DNA of 64,000 nucleotides from positions 1,442,882 through 1,506,881 of the forward strand of contig NZ_BMGB01000001.1 in assembly GCF_014639655.1 (NCBI RefSeq), given 5' to 3'. Source of the DNA: Conyzicola nivalis (lineage in GTDB: Bacteria > Actinomycetota > Actinomycetes > Actinomycetales > Microbacteriaceae). How positions within the stretch are numbered: position 1 is the first letter of the stretch; each line of letters opens with the position of its first letter. This document shows positions 1 through 10,801 of the stretch, in pieces. The translations under genes were made by a program, and so were the position numbers. The notes beneath the pieces were generated by a model. The model was not told the origin of the DNA, searched no databases, and saw only the letters and a program-made list of their open reading frames with translations.

Positions 1-1638
1 GAGGCCCACGTGAAGGGCCTCACCAAGCTCAACCCCGACCTGCCCGAAGAGCTGCGCGGCACCTACGCCGGCCTCGGCCACCCGTCGACGATCGAGTACC
101 TCAGGGCGCTCGGCGTCACCTCGGTCGAGCTGCTGCCGATCCACCAGTCGGTGAGCGAGCAGCGTCTCATCAAGCAGGGGCTCACCAACTACTGGGGGTA
201 CAACACCCTCAACTTCTTCACCCCGCACGCCGAGTACGCGACCCGGGAGGCGCAGGCGGGCGGAACCGGCGCGGTGCTGCGCGAGGTGAAGACCATGGTC
301 AAGAACCTCCACGCCGCAGGCCTCGAGGTACTGCTCGACGTCGTCTACAACCACACCGCGGAGGAGGGTCCGACCGGCCCGACCACGAGCCTGCGCGGCA
401 TCGACAACGAGTCGTACTACCGGCAGAACTCCAAGGGCGAGTACATCGACGTGACCGGCTGCGGCAACACCGTCGACTTCGCGATCCCCGCGGCCAGGCA
501 GCTCGTGCTCGACTCGCTCAAATACTGGGCCAACGAGGTGCAGATCGACGGTTTCCGGTTCGACCTGGCCGTGACGCTCGGGCGCGACGAACGGGTCGAG
601 TTCGACCCCGAGCATCCGCTGCTCGCCGCGATCGTCGACGACCCGCAGCTCGCGGGCGTGAAGATGATTGCCGAGCCCTGGGACGTGGGCATGGGCGGCT
701 GGCAGGTCAGCCGCTTCCCCTCCGGCTGGAGCGAGTGGAACGACGGCTACCGCGACCGCACCCGCGACTTCTGGCTCACCGACATCGCGGCCGCCCGGGC
801 GAACGGCATCGCCCCCAACGGCATCGGCTCGCTGGCACGTCGGCTCGCGGGGTCTGCGCACGTCTTCCCGCAGAATCGCGGGCCCATGGCATCCGTCAAT
901 TTCGTCACGGCGCACGACGGCTTCACCATGGCCGACCTCACCTCGTATTACACGAAGCACAACCTCGGCAACGGCGAGAAGAACCGTGACGGCACCGGCG
1001 ACAACCACTCGTTCAACCACGGCGTCGAGGGACCGACGGATGACACGGAGATCCTGGCCGCGCGGCGCAAGACGATGCGCAACCTGCTGGGAACGCTGGT
1101 GCTGAGCGCCGGCATCCCGATGATCACGGCCGGCGACGAATTCGGACGCACCCAACGCGGCAACAACAACGCCTACTGCCACGACAGCGAACTCACCTGG
1201 CTGTCCTGGCAGCGCGACGACTGGCAGACCGAGCTGCTGGGGGTCACGACCCTGCTCACCCGCCTGCGCCGCGAGAACCCGGCGTTGCGTCCCAGGCACT
1301 TCAGCCGGTTCGGCGAGACGGTTCCGAGCGCCACGCAGATGGACTGGTACAACAAAGAGGGCCTCTCGATGTCGGACGACGACTGGGACTCCCCCGCCGA
1401 GCGCACCCTGCAGTACCTCGCCGCGTCGACGCCCGAGATCGAGGAGTTCAACCGCATCCTGCTCATCGTGCACGGGCTCGAAGGCGCGATCACGGTCACG
1501 CTGCCGGAGCACGAGGGCGTCACCGGCTACGAGCTGCTGTGGGACTCCGCGACCACCTCCCTCGACCCCGAACAGCACGCCCCCGGCAGCGACCTCACGG
1601 TGCCGGGCACATCGATGCGGCTGTACCGGGCGCACTGA
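1..1638 (+). CDS. glgX: Glycogen debranching enzyme GlgX, 5' end outside window
   Basis: This is the C-terminal three quarters of a GH13 isoamylase-type debranching enzyme, which hydrolyses alpha-1,6 branches of glycogen trimmed by phosphorylase. The frame is open from the first base, and the first visible residues (EAHVKGLTK) belong inside the catalytic domain, so the CBM48 and domain start lie upstream. The GH13 catalytic residues are readable: nucleophile Asp in GFRFDLA (codon at 562), acid/base Glu in IAEPWD (673) and the third carboxylate in TAHDGF (916). The family is about 700 residues, so roughly 160 are missing. ybaK follows 26 bases later on the same strand and glgP is convergent beyond it, so debranching and phosphorolysis are encoded side by side. 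Confidence 0.95.
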   Translation, partial: EAHVKGLTKLNPDLPEELRGTYAGLGHPSTIEYLRALGVTSVELLPIHQSVSEQRLIKQGLTNYWGYNTLNFFTPHAEYATREAQAGGTGAVLREVKTMVKNLHAAGLEVLLDVVYNHTAEEGPTGPTTSLRGIDNESYYRQNSKGEYIDVTGCGNTVDFAIPAARQLVLDSLKYWANEVQIDGFRFDLAVTLGRDERVEFDPEHPLLAAIVDDPQLAGVKMIAEPWDVGMGGWQVSRFPSGWSEWNDGYRDRTRDFWLTDIAAARANGIAPNGIGSLARRLAGSAHVFPQNRGPMASVNFVTAHDGFTMADLTSYYTKHNLGNGEKNRDGTGDNHSFNHGVEGPTDDTEILAARRKTMRNLLGTLVLSAGIPMITAGDEFGRTQRGNNNAYCHDSELTWLSWQRDDWQTELLGVTTLLTRLRRENPALRPRHFSRFGETVPSATQMDWYNKEGLSMSDDDWDSPAERTLQYLAASTPEIEEFNRILLIVHGLEGAITVTLPEHEGVTGYELLWDSATTSLDPEQHAPGSDLTVPGTSMRLYRAH

Positions 1639-1652
1639 CCCAGTTCGCGGAG

Positions 1653-1658
1653 CACAAT
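1653..1658 (+). promoter_or_regulatory. Candidate -10 box CACAAT for leaderless ybaK
   Basis: CACAAT lies six bases before the ybaK ATG, the spacing expected when transcription begins at the start codon. The identical box and spacing precede the SRAP gene at 30927. Confidence 0.4.
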
Positions 1659-1664
1659 AAGCAG

Positions 1665-2162
1665 ATGGCAAAGCATTCGGATGCCGCGGCGGGCGGCACT
1701 CCCGCGACGATGGCGCTCACCGCGGCGGGCATCCGCTTCCTCCCGCACGCCTACGCGCACGACCCGGCGAACACCAACTTCGGCACCGAGGCGGCGACAA
1801 TGCTCGGCCTCGACCCCGAGCAGGTGTTCAAGACGCTGCTCGCCGATGTCGACGGCTCGCTGGTCGTGGCGATCGTCCCGGTCACGGGCATGCTCGACCT
1901 GCGCGCCCTCGCCCGCGCCGTCGGCGGCAAGAAGGCCGTGATGGCCGACCCCGCCGTCGCGCAGCGCAAGACCGGCTACATCGTCGGCGGCATCAGCCCG
2001 ATCGGACAGAAGACACCGCACCCGACCGTGCTCGACGAGACCGCGGAGCTCTACGCCTCGATCTTCGTCTCCGGCGGGCGCCGCGGCTTCGACATCGAAC
2101 TCGCCCCGGCCGACCTGATCGCCGTCACGAACGGGCGGGTCGCGGCGATCGCCAAGGAGTAG
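1665..2162 (+). CDS. ybaK: YbaK/EbsC-type Cys-tRNA deacylase
   Basis: A 165-residue protein of the YbaK family, which hydrolyses mischarged aminoacyl-tRNA (classically Cys-tRNA-Pro) in trans. It shows the family features QVFKTLL with the conserved lysine (about residue 46) and GGISPIGQK near residue 106, and its length is typical. The ATG at 1665 is chosen because the conserved N-terminus (TAAGIRFLPHAY) begins shortly after it and a -10-like hexamer sits six bases upstream. The frame is open further upstream, but only over the glgX 3' end. It is convergent with glgP, the two stop codons being 12 bases apart. It has no functional link to the glycogen genes beyond position. Confidence 0.9.
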   Translation: MAKHSDAAAGGTPATMALTAAGIRFLPHAYAHDPANTNFGTEAATMLGLDPEQVFKTLLADVDGSLVVAIVPVTGMLDLRALARAVGGKKAVMADPAVAQRKTGYIVGGISPIGQKTPHPTVLDETAELYASIFVSGGRRGFDIELAPADLIAVTNGRVAAIAKE

Positions 2163-2174
2163 CGCCGGCTACCG

Positions 2175-4727
2175 TCAGACCGCGGCCGCGACGAGCCCCA
2201 TCTCGGCGGCCGACGCGAGCAGGGCGTGCCGCGGCACCACGCGCACGTTGTAGCCGAAGCTGCCCGCCCGTCCGAGCGGCACGCTGCCGGCGAACGTCGA
2301 CTCCCCGCCGTTGTCGGTCGTGGGTTCGAGCACAGCGTGCTGGGTGTCGATGAGCCGGTCGCCGTCTCGGGCCCGTCCGTAGACGACCTCGACCGACACG
2401 TCGTCGGGGGTGAGCCCGCCGAGTTCGACCTGCGCGCGCACGTGCAGGGTGTCGCCGACCTGCGGCACGGCGTCCACTCCGCCCGATTCGACGTGCGTCA
2501 CGTGCACGGCGGGCCACGCCTCGATCACGCGTGACTTCCAGAGCGCGAGTTCGCGCGCCGGCTGGTACCCGCTCGCGCTGATCGTCTCCTCCGCCACAGC
2601 AGCCGGAATGTACAGGCGCTCCACGTACTCGCGCACCATCCGGTCGGCCGAGAGCGACGGCGACAGGGTGGAGAGCGTGTGGCGGATCGACTGCACCCAG
2701 CGGTGCGGCACGCCGTCGTCGCCGCGGTCGTAGAAGCGCGGAGCGATCTGGTGCTCGATGAGGTCGTACATGCTGTCGGCCTCGAGCTTGTCGCGCTCGG
2801 CGCCGTCGCCCGCGGAGTCGGCGGACGGGATAGCCCAGCCGTTCTCCTCGTCGTAGAACTCGGCCCACCAGCCGTCGAGGATCGACAGGTTGAGCGAGCC
2901 GTTAAGCGCCGCCTTCATGCCCGACGTGCCGCAGGCCTCGAGCGGGCGCAGCGGGTTGTTCAGCCAGACGTCGGTGCCGGGGTAGAGCAGCTTGGCCATG
3001 GCGATGTCGTAGTTCGGCAGGAACACGATGCGCTCGCGCACGTCGATCTCGGCCGCGAACTCGACCAGCCGCTGGATGAGACGCTTGCCCTCGTCGTCGG
3101 CGGGGTGCGACTTCCCGGCGATCACGATCTGGATCGGCCGGGTGGGGTGCAGCAGCAGCGAGCGCAGGCGGTCTTCGTCGTGCAGCATCAGCGTCAGGCG
3201 CTTGTAGGTGGGCACACGGCGGGCGAACCCGATCGTCAGGATGTTCGGGTCGAGCAGCGACGAGTACCAGGCCGGGTCGCCGACCCCCGGGTTCTGCTCG
3301 TGCCAGGCGTCGCCCACCCGGCGGCGCGCGTCGGTGACGAGCTGCTGGCGCATGGCGCCCCGCACCTGCCAGAGGTCCCAGTCGGAGATCTCGGGCGAAT
3401 TCCAGTCGGCCGACGTGGTGTCGCCCGCTCCGAACTTCGACGACGCGAGCTGCAGCAGCAGCGGGTCGGTCCAGCTGGGCGCGTGCACGCCGTTGGTGAC
3501 CGACGTGATCGGCACGTCGTCCTCGTCGAAACCGGGCCACAGGTAGCCGAACATCCCGCGCGAGACCTCGCCGTGCAGCTTCGAGACGCCGTTGGCGCGC
3601 TGCCCGAGCCGCAGTCCCATAACGGCCATGTTGAACATGGCGGGGTCGCCGCCCTCGTAGTTCTCGGTACCGAGTGCGAGCACCTCCGCGACATCCACCC
3701 CAGGCAGCAGCTCCGTCGAGAAGTAGCGCGTCACGAGCGACGCCTCGAACCTGTCGATTCCCGCGGGGACCGGCGTGTGCGTCGTGAAGACCGTGCCGGC
3801 GCGCACCACCTGCAGCGCCTCGGCGAACGACAGGCCGCCGCCGATCAGGTCGCTGATGCGCTCGAGCCCGAGGAAGCCGGCATGGCCCTCGTTCGTGTGG
3901 AAGACGAGCGGCTCGGGCGAGCCGGTGAGCCGGGTGTACAGTCCGATGGCGCGCACGCCGCCGATGCCGAGCAGCAGCTCCTGCAGCAGGCGGTGCTCCC
4001 CGCCTCCGCCGTAGAGGCGGTCGGTGACGGAGCGCAGCTCGTCGTCGTTCTCGGGCACGTCGGTGTCGAGCAGCAGCAGTGTCACGCGGCCGACGGCGAC
4101 CCGCCAGATGCGGGCGGCGAGCGCGCGTCCGTCGGGCAGGGCCAGGGTGATCAGCGCGGCGCGGCCGTCGGGGTGGCGCAGCACGCTGAGCGGCAGCCCG
4201 TCGGGGTCGAGCACGGGGTAGCTCTCCTGCTGCCAGCCCTCGCGGGAGATCGCCTGGCGGAAGTACCCCGAGCGGTAGAACAGGCCGACCGCGATGATGG
4301 GCACGCCCAGGTCGCTCGCGCTCTTCAGGTGGTCGCCGGCGAGGATGCCCAGACCGCCGGAGTACTGCGGCAACGCGGCGGCGATGCCGAACTCCGGCGA
4401 GAAGTAGGCGATCGCGGCGGGCGCGTCGGGCAGCGACTGGTACCAGCGCGGCTCGGAGAGGTAGGTGTGCAGTTCGCCGAGCAGCCCGTTCGTGCGGGCG
4501 ACGAAGTCGTCGTCGGCCGCGAGCTCGTCGAGTCTCGAACGCTCGACCGCGCCGAGCAGGGCGATCGGATCGCGCCCCGTCTCGTCCCAGACGGCCGGGG
4601 CGATCGACGCGAACAGCTGCATGGTCGGCTCGTGCCACGACCAGCGCAGGTTGGTGGCCAGCTCTTCGAGCCCGCCGAGCGACTCGGGAAGGACGGTGCG
4701 GACGGTAAATCTGCGGATGGCTTTCAC
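2175..4727 (-). CDS. glgP: Alpha-glucan (glycogen) phosphorylase
   Basis: An 850-residue GT35 phosphorylase that releases glucose-1-phosphate from alpha-1,4-glucan. The PLP-binding motif is EACGTSGMKAALNG, with the Schiff-base lysine at residue 605 (codon 2913-2915). The N-terminus ATNLRWSWHEPTMQLF is that of the short alpha-glucan phosphorylase subfamily (Thermotoga/mycobacterial type), which carries an N-terminal DUF3417-like segment, rather than the classical MalP/GlgP type. The GTG at 4727 is selected because VKAIRRFTVRTVLPESL is the usual family start and TAGGGT lies seven bases upstream. The frame stays open about 340 bases further upstream, with no family similarity there. It is encoded opposite the glgX and glgE-glgB genes and so has its own promoter. 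Confidence 0.93.
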   Translation of the reverse strand: MKAIRRFTVRTVLPESLGGLEELATNLRWSWHEPTMQLFASIAPAVWDETGRDPIALLGAVERSRLDELAADDDFVARTNGLLGELHTYLSEPRWYQSLPDAPAAIAYFSPEFGIAAALPQYSGGLGILAGDHLKSASDLGVPIIAVGLFYRSGYFRQAISREGWQQESYPVLDPDGLPLSVLRHPDGRAALITLALPDGRALAARIWRVAVGRVTLLLLDTDVPENDDELRSVTDRLYGGGGEHRLLQELLLGIGGVRAIGLYTRLTGSPEPLVFHTNEGHAGFLGLERISDLIGGGLSFAEALQVVRAGTVFTTHTPVPAGIDRFEASLVTRYFSTELLPGVDVAEVLALGTENYEGGDPAMFNMAVMGLRLGQRANGVSKLHGEVSRGMFGYLWPGFDEDDVPITSVTNGVHAPSWTDPLLLQLASSKFGAGDTTSADWNSPEISDWDLWQVRGAMRQQLVTDARRRVGDAWHEQNPGVGDPAWYSSLLDPNILTIGFARRVPTYKRLTLMLHDEDRLRSLLLHPTRPIQIVIAGKSHPADDEGKRLIQRLVEFAAEIDVRERIVFLPNYDIAMAKLLYPGTDVWLNNPLRPLEACGTSGMKAALNGSLNLSILDGWWAEFYDEENGWAIPSADSAGDGAERDKLEADSMYDLIEHQIAPRFYDRGDDGVPHRWVQSIRHTLSTLSPSLSADRMVREYVERLYIPAAVAEETISASGYQPARELALWKSRVIEAWPAVHVTHVESGGVDAVPQVGDTLHVRAQVELGGLTPDDVSVEVVYGRARDGDRLIDTQHAVLEPTTDNGGESTFAGSVPLGRAGSFGYNVRVVPRHALLASAAEMGLVAAAV

Positions 4728-4734
4728 CCGACCC

Positions 4735-4740
4735 ACCCTA
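4735..4740 (-). promoter_or_regulatory. Candidate -10 box TAGGGT for leaderless glgP
   Basis: On the minus strand TAGGGT ends seven bases before the GTG of glgP. It supports that start codon over upstream in-frame alternatives. No good -35 element is visible. Confidence 0.4.
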
Positions 4741-4801
4741 GAACATGCCCCGTGACGGCCGGTATAACTACCGGCGACGAATCGGAGACCTTTCGTCGGA
4801 G

Positions 4802-5224
4802 CTACTGGCCGGGACTGATCGCCGCAACGGTCGCGCGGTCGTTGATGAGGACGGATGCCACGAGCGAATCGCCGGCCGCGACCGGGTTGTCGAGCTCGCT
4901 CCAGGTCGCTCCCCCGTCGTCGCTGCGCAGGGTGCCGAGCTTCGTGCCGCCGGCACCGACGATCGTCAGTTCGACCGACGAGTCGGCGCGCAACGCGCCG
5001 TCCACGGGGACGATGGTCGCGCCGACGACCTTTTCGCCGCCGAGCAGCGGGTCGTAGTCGGTCAGCCACGCGACGGTGACGCCCGGCAGGGTGTGGGCGG
5101 TCACGCTCTGGCCGACGTCGAGTCGGGTGATCTCGAGGCGGTCGAGATTGGCCGCCGCGACGCCGAGGGCGACGAACACGGCAGAGGCCAGGGCTATCGA
5201 CAGAATTTCTCTTCGGGTGGGCAT
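4802..5224 (-). CDS. Small exported or membrane-anchored protein with an Asp-box-like motif
   Basis: Not recognised as a named family. The 140-residue product starts MPTRREILSIALASAVFVALGVAAA, a short basic head and one hydrophobic segment fitting a signal peptide or single anchor with the rest outside the cell. The remainder is beta-rich by composition and contains SDDGGATW (about residue 107), which matches the Asp-box consensus S-x-D-x-G-x-T-W of BNR/sialidase-type beta-propellers. A single copy cannot form a propeller. The ATG at 5224 has AGGAAG just upstream on the minus strand. It sits between glgP and the divergent glgE, but nothing ties it to glucan metabolism. Confidence 0.6.
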   Translation of the reverse strand: MPTRREILSIALASAVFVALGVAAANLDRLEITRLDVGQSVTAHTLPGVTVAWLTDYDPLLGGEKVVGATIVPVDGALRADSSVELTIVGAGGTKLGTLRSDDGGATWSELDNPVAAGDSLVASVLINDRATVAAISPGQ

Positions 5225-5558
5225 CGTCTTCCTAGGGTTAGACACGATTACCGCAACATCGGCGACCTCGACGGTCACCGTGCCATCCATGGCTTTACTG
5301 GCCGGGGAACCAGTGTTGCTTGACGTTGTCGTTCACGGTTTCGGGCCGCGAACCACGTAAAAACCCATTCGAATTCGGTGACATCGCTAGGTATCCCGGA
5401 TCGAGTGAGTGTTTCTCCAAGACTAATCGTAGCGATGGGTCGATGCAAAAACATTTATCCGCGAGGGCGAGTCGCGCGCCGCATACCAACTACTCCGACA
5501 TACCGACAGGGGAGATCCAAAGGCCCGGGTCCACGGGCAAAGGCGGTACGGTCGATTC
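5225..5558. other. Divergent intergenic region before glgE
   Basis: 334 bases with no convincing gene. The middle (about 5300-5470) is more AT-rich than its surroundings, as expected for promoters. Short open frames here have no plausible protein content. A small GC hairpin (GCCCG/CGGGC) lies near 5523-5538, and the likely glgE -10 box is at 5547. Confidence 0.5.
5547..5552 (+). promoter_or_regulatory. Candidate -10 box TACGGT for leaderless glgE
   Basis: TACGGT is followed by exactly six bases and then the GTG of glgE. There is no Shine-Dalgarno sequence in front of this start. Confidence 0.4.
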
Positions 5559-7594
5559 GTGGCGACTACAGAGAATGGCAGGGTGGCCGCGAGCGCTGGC
5601 CCCACAACGCAGCAACGATATGAAACGCGAATCGGACGGATACCGATCCGGTTCCTGAACCCGCAGCAGCCGGAGAACCGCTGGCCGGCGAAGGCCTTCG
5701 TCGGAGAGGTGTTGCCGTTCTCGGCGACGGTCTTCCGCGAGGGGCACGACCAGCTGGGCGCGGCACTGCTGCTCACCGACCCGCGGGGCACGACCTCGCG
5801 GTTCCCGCTCCACCCCGGCGCGCCGGGCACCGACGCGTGGCACACGTCCGCGCAGGTCGACGCCCCAGGAACCTGGATCTACCGTATCCAGGCCTACTCC
5901 GACGACTGGGCCACCTGGCTGCACAACGCCGAGATCAAGATCCCGGCCGGCATCGACGTCGACGTCATGATCACCATGGGTCTGCAGCTGCTCGCCCGCC
6001 TCGAGAAGAGCCAGGCGGTTGCGGATGCCACAGCCACCCTCTCCGACGCGACGCTGTCGCCCGTCGACCGCCTCGAGGGAGTGACCGGCGACGACCTCGC
6101 CGCCGTCATCGCGGCGAACCCGCTCGCGAGCCTCGTCACCCTGAGCGACCCGCTCGAGCTGCGCGTCGAACGGGCCCGCGCGGGCCTCGGCAGCTGGTAC
6201 GAGTTCTTCCCCCGCAGCGAAGGCGCGAAGCAGCGCAAGGACGGCTCCTGGGCCTCCGGCACCTTCCGCACCGCCGCCAAGCGCCTCCCCGCCGTCGCGG
6301 ACATGGGCTTCGACGTGGTCTACCTCCCCCCGATTCATCCGATCGGCCGCACCTTCCGCAAGGGTCCCAACAACACCCTCGACGCCGGCCCGAACGACCC
6401 CGGCTCGCCGTGGGCCATCGGTTCCGCCGACGGCGGCCACGACGCCATCCACCCCGAACTCGGAACGGTGAAGGACTTCAGCTACTTCCTCGGGGTCGCG
6501 AAGAAGAACGGCATCGAGATCGCCATCGACCTCGCACTGCAGTGCTCCCCCGACCACCCGTGGGTCACCCAGCACCCCGAGTGGTTCACCACGCTGCCCG
6601 ACGGGTCGATCGCCTACGCCGAGAACCCGCCGAAGAAGTACCAGGACATCTATCCGATCAACTTCGACAACGACTACGAGGGCCTGCGCCAGGAGATCCT
6701 GCGCATCGTCAAGTACTGGATCGGCATCGGCGTCACGATCTTCCGCGTCGACAACCCGCACACCAAGCCGCTCGAGTTCTGGGAATGGCTGCTGCACGAG
6801 GTCGCGGCCGAACGCCCCGACGTGGTGTTCTTCGCGGAGGCGTTCACCCGCCCGGCGATGATGCAGTCGCTCGCCGCCGTCGGCTTCCAGCAGTCGTATA
6901 CCTACTTCACCTGGCGCAACACCAAGGTCGAGCTCGAGGAGTACCTGCACGAGGTGTCGAAGGTGACGAGCCACACCTTCCGGCCCAACTTCTTCGTGAA
7001 CACGCCCGACATCCTCACCGAGTTCCTGCAGTTCGGCGGACGCCCCGCCTACAAGGTGCGCGCCGCGATCGCCGCGACCGGCAGCCCCAGCTGGGGTGTC
7101 TACTCGGGCTACGAGCTGTTCGAGAACGTCGCCCGTCCAGGCGCCGAAGAGAACATCGACAACGAGAAGTTCGAGTACAAGGTGCGCGACTATGCCGCGG
7201 CCGAGGAGACCGGCGACTCGCTGGCGCCCTACCTGCGCCGGCTCAATGAGATCCGGGCGCAGCATCCGGCCCTGCACCAACTGCGCAACCTCGACGTGCA
7301 CTGGAGCGACGACGACTCGATCCTCGTCTACTCGAAGTACCTGGACGCCGCGTACACCGGCACCGGCAGCGACGACACGATCATCGTCGTGGCGAACGTC
7401 GACCCGCACTCGGTGCGCGAGACCACCGTCCACCTCGACACCACCCGCTTCGGCATAGAGATCGGCACCGAATTCACCGTGACCGACCTCATCACCGGTT
7501 CGACCTTCGTGTGGGGCGGTGACAACTACGTGCGGCTCGATGCCTTCACGGAGCCCGTCCACATCCTGCGCGTCGAATACCCGAAAGGCAACTA

Positions 7595-7595
<1 letters not shown>
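5559..7595 (+). CDS. glgE: Alpha-1,4-glucan:maltose-1-phosphate maltosyltransferase
   Basis: A 678-residue GH13_3 enzyme that transfers maltosyl units from alpha-maltose-1-phosphate to the non-reducing ends of glucan, in the cytoplasm. The catalytic residues are visible: nucleophile D398 in FRVDNPHTK, acid/base E427 in FFAEAFTRP and D484 in NTPDILTEF. All three are offset by +4 from the D394/E423/D480 described for Streptomyces coelicolor GlgE, which supports both the assignment and the GTG start at 5559. The stop TAA overlaps the glgB ATG by one base, so translation of the two is coupled. treS and the maltokinase gene, the usual suppliers of maltose-1-phosphate, are not in this window; they may lie elsewhere or be replaced by the GlgC/GlgM route. 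Confidence 0.96.
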
Positions 7596-9766
<2,171 letters not shown>

Positions 9767-9769
9767 CGC

Positions 9770-9886
9770 CTTAACGGCGATTGAGCCTGCGCGCTGGAGC
9801 TTTGAAGATCGCGCCAGCGATCTCGCGACGCCAGCGCCGACTGAGCTTGCGAAGGAGGACCCTTCGCAAGCTCAGTGGCCGTTAAG
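9770..9886. repeat. Composite palindromic element, copy 1 of a dispersed repeat
   Basis: Nested inverted repeats fill the gap between convergent glgB and the thioredoxin-like gene. The outer arms are CTTAACGGC (9770-9778) and GCCGTTAAG (9878-9886). A middle stem is GCGCTGG (9791-9797) with CCAGCGC (9831-9837). The inner stem is AGATCGC/GCGATCT around GCCA (about 9806-9823), and a 15-bp hairpin occupies 9841-9875. The part at 9794-9857 aligns with 43455-43519 downstream of map. Both copies lie in convergent gaps, suggesting a REP-like or bidirectional terminator role. Confidence 0.7.
9841..9875. terminator. Perfect 15-bp hairpin between convergent genes
   Basis: CTGAGCTTGCGAAGG (9841-9855), a five-base loop and the exact complement (9861-9875). 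No T-tract follows on either strand, so it is a strong hairpin but not a canonical intrinsic terminator. Its position between two 3' ends favours bidirectional termination or mRNA 3'-end protection. Confidence 0.5.
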
Positions 9887-9889
9887 CCG

Positions 9890-10801
9890 TCAGTACAGCA
9901 GCGCCGTCAGCCGGCGGCGCGCCGCGACGACGCGGGGGTCGTCGGTACCGACGACCTCGAAGTGCTCGAGCATGCGGGTGCGCACGAGCGTCTTGCCGTC
10001 GGCGTCGAGCGAGGGGAACAGCTCGAGCAGGCGCAGGAAGGCGTCGTCGACGTGGCCGCCGGAGATGTCCAGGTCGGCCACCGCGAGCTGCGCGTGCACG
10101 TCGTCGGGGGCCGAGGCGGCCGCGGCGCGGATCTCGTCGGCCGTGGTTCCCTCGAGTCGCGCGAGCAGCGACACCTGGGCGAGGCCCGCGACGGCGAGCG
10201 CATCGCGCGGGTTCTGTGTGATGGCGAGCTTGTACTCGGCGATCGCCGTGGCGAAGTCGCCGGCCGAGATCGCGTCGAACGCCTCCTGGTGGTGCGGGGG
10301 CAGCGGTTCTTCGACCGGCTCGGCCGCGTCGGCGTCCGCGTCCGCGTCGTCGACAGGAACGGTGCCGGTGATGTTCTGCTGTTTCGCGACCTCGAGCACC
10401 TGGTTCAAGACCCCGCGGATCTCTTCCTGCTCGGGTAGTCCGACGAACAGCTGCAGCGGACGACCGCCGATCACCGCGGCGACCGTGGGCACCTCCGAGA
10501 CCTGGAACGCCTGCACGAGCTGCGGGTTCTTGGTCCCGTCGATGGTGGCGAGCACCATGCGTCCGCCGAACTCGGCGACCAGTGCGCCGAGCGAGGGGGC
10601 GAGCCCTTGGCCGTAGAACTCCACCAGCACGGGAACCGAGTTGGACAGTTCGAGGATGCTCGAGAACGTGGCATCCGTCGCCTCGACCACGAGGGACGAG
10701 GCCTTGCCGGTGGGCGCGGCGACGGGAGGTGCCGGGTTCACGAGAGACGAGAGGTCGACGGCTCCGCGGAGACTGGCGGCGCTGGGGGGAAGGTTGGTCA
10801 C
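9890..10801 (-). CDS. Thioredoxin-fold and tetratricopeptide protein (YbbN/CnoX-like), no CxxC
   Basis: A 303-residue protein with a thioredoxin-like domain (about residues 35-150, with PVLVEFYGQGLAPSLGALVAEF in the active-site region) and a C-terminal helical TPR-like region (about 175-303: AFDAISAGDFATAIAEYKLA, NPRDALAVAGLA). The position of the redox CxxC is occupied by GQGL, so it cannot act as a dithiol oxidoreductase. This matches the YbbN/CnoX type, known as chaperone-holdase proteins. An acidic Asp/Ala linker (DADADADAAEP) separates the domains. GTG at 10801 overlaps the stop of the upstream membrane-protein gene as GTGA, indicating coupled translation. Confidence 0.8.
   Translation of the reverse strand: MTNLPPSAASLRGAVDLSSLVNPAPPVAAPTGKASSLVVEATDATFSSILELSNSVPVLVEFYGQGLAPSLGALVAEFGGRMVLATIDGTKNPQLVQAFQVSEVPTVAAVIGGRPLQLFVGLPEQEEIRGVLNQVLEVAKQQNITGTVPVDDADADADAAEPVEEPLPPHHQEAFDAISAGDFATAIAEYKLAITQNPRDALAVAGLAQVSLLARLEGTTADEIRAAAASAPDDVHAQLAVADLDISGGHVDDAFLRLLELFPSLDADGKTLVRTRMLEHFEVVGTDDPRVVAARRRLTALLY

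Noticed and set aside
2679-5057. 792-codon plus-strand open frame antisense to glgP
   Set aside because: The composition is Arg/Val/Gly-rich with no domain, and it mirrors glgP exactly; glgP has full family conservation.
5295-5489. 64-codon minus-strand frame in the glgE upstream region
   Set aside because: No ribosome-binding site, no similarity recognised, and it crosses the presumed promoter region.
5490-7562. 690-codon minus-strand open frame over glgE
   Set aside because: Antisense shadow; glgE has all its catalytic residues in the other strand.
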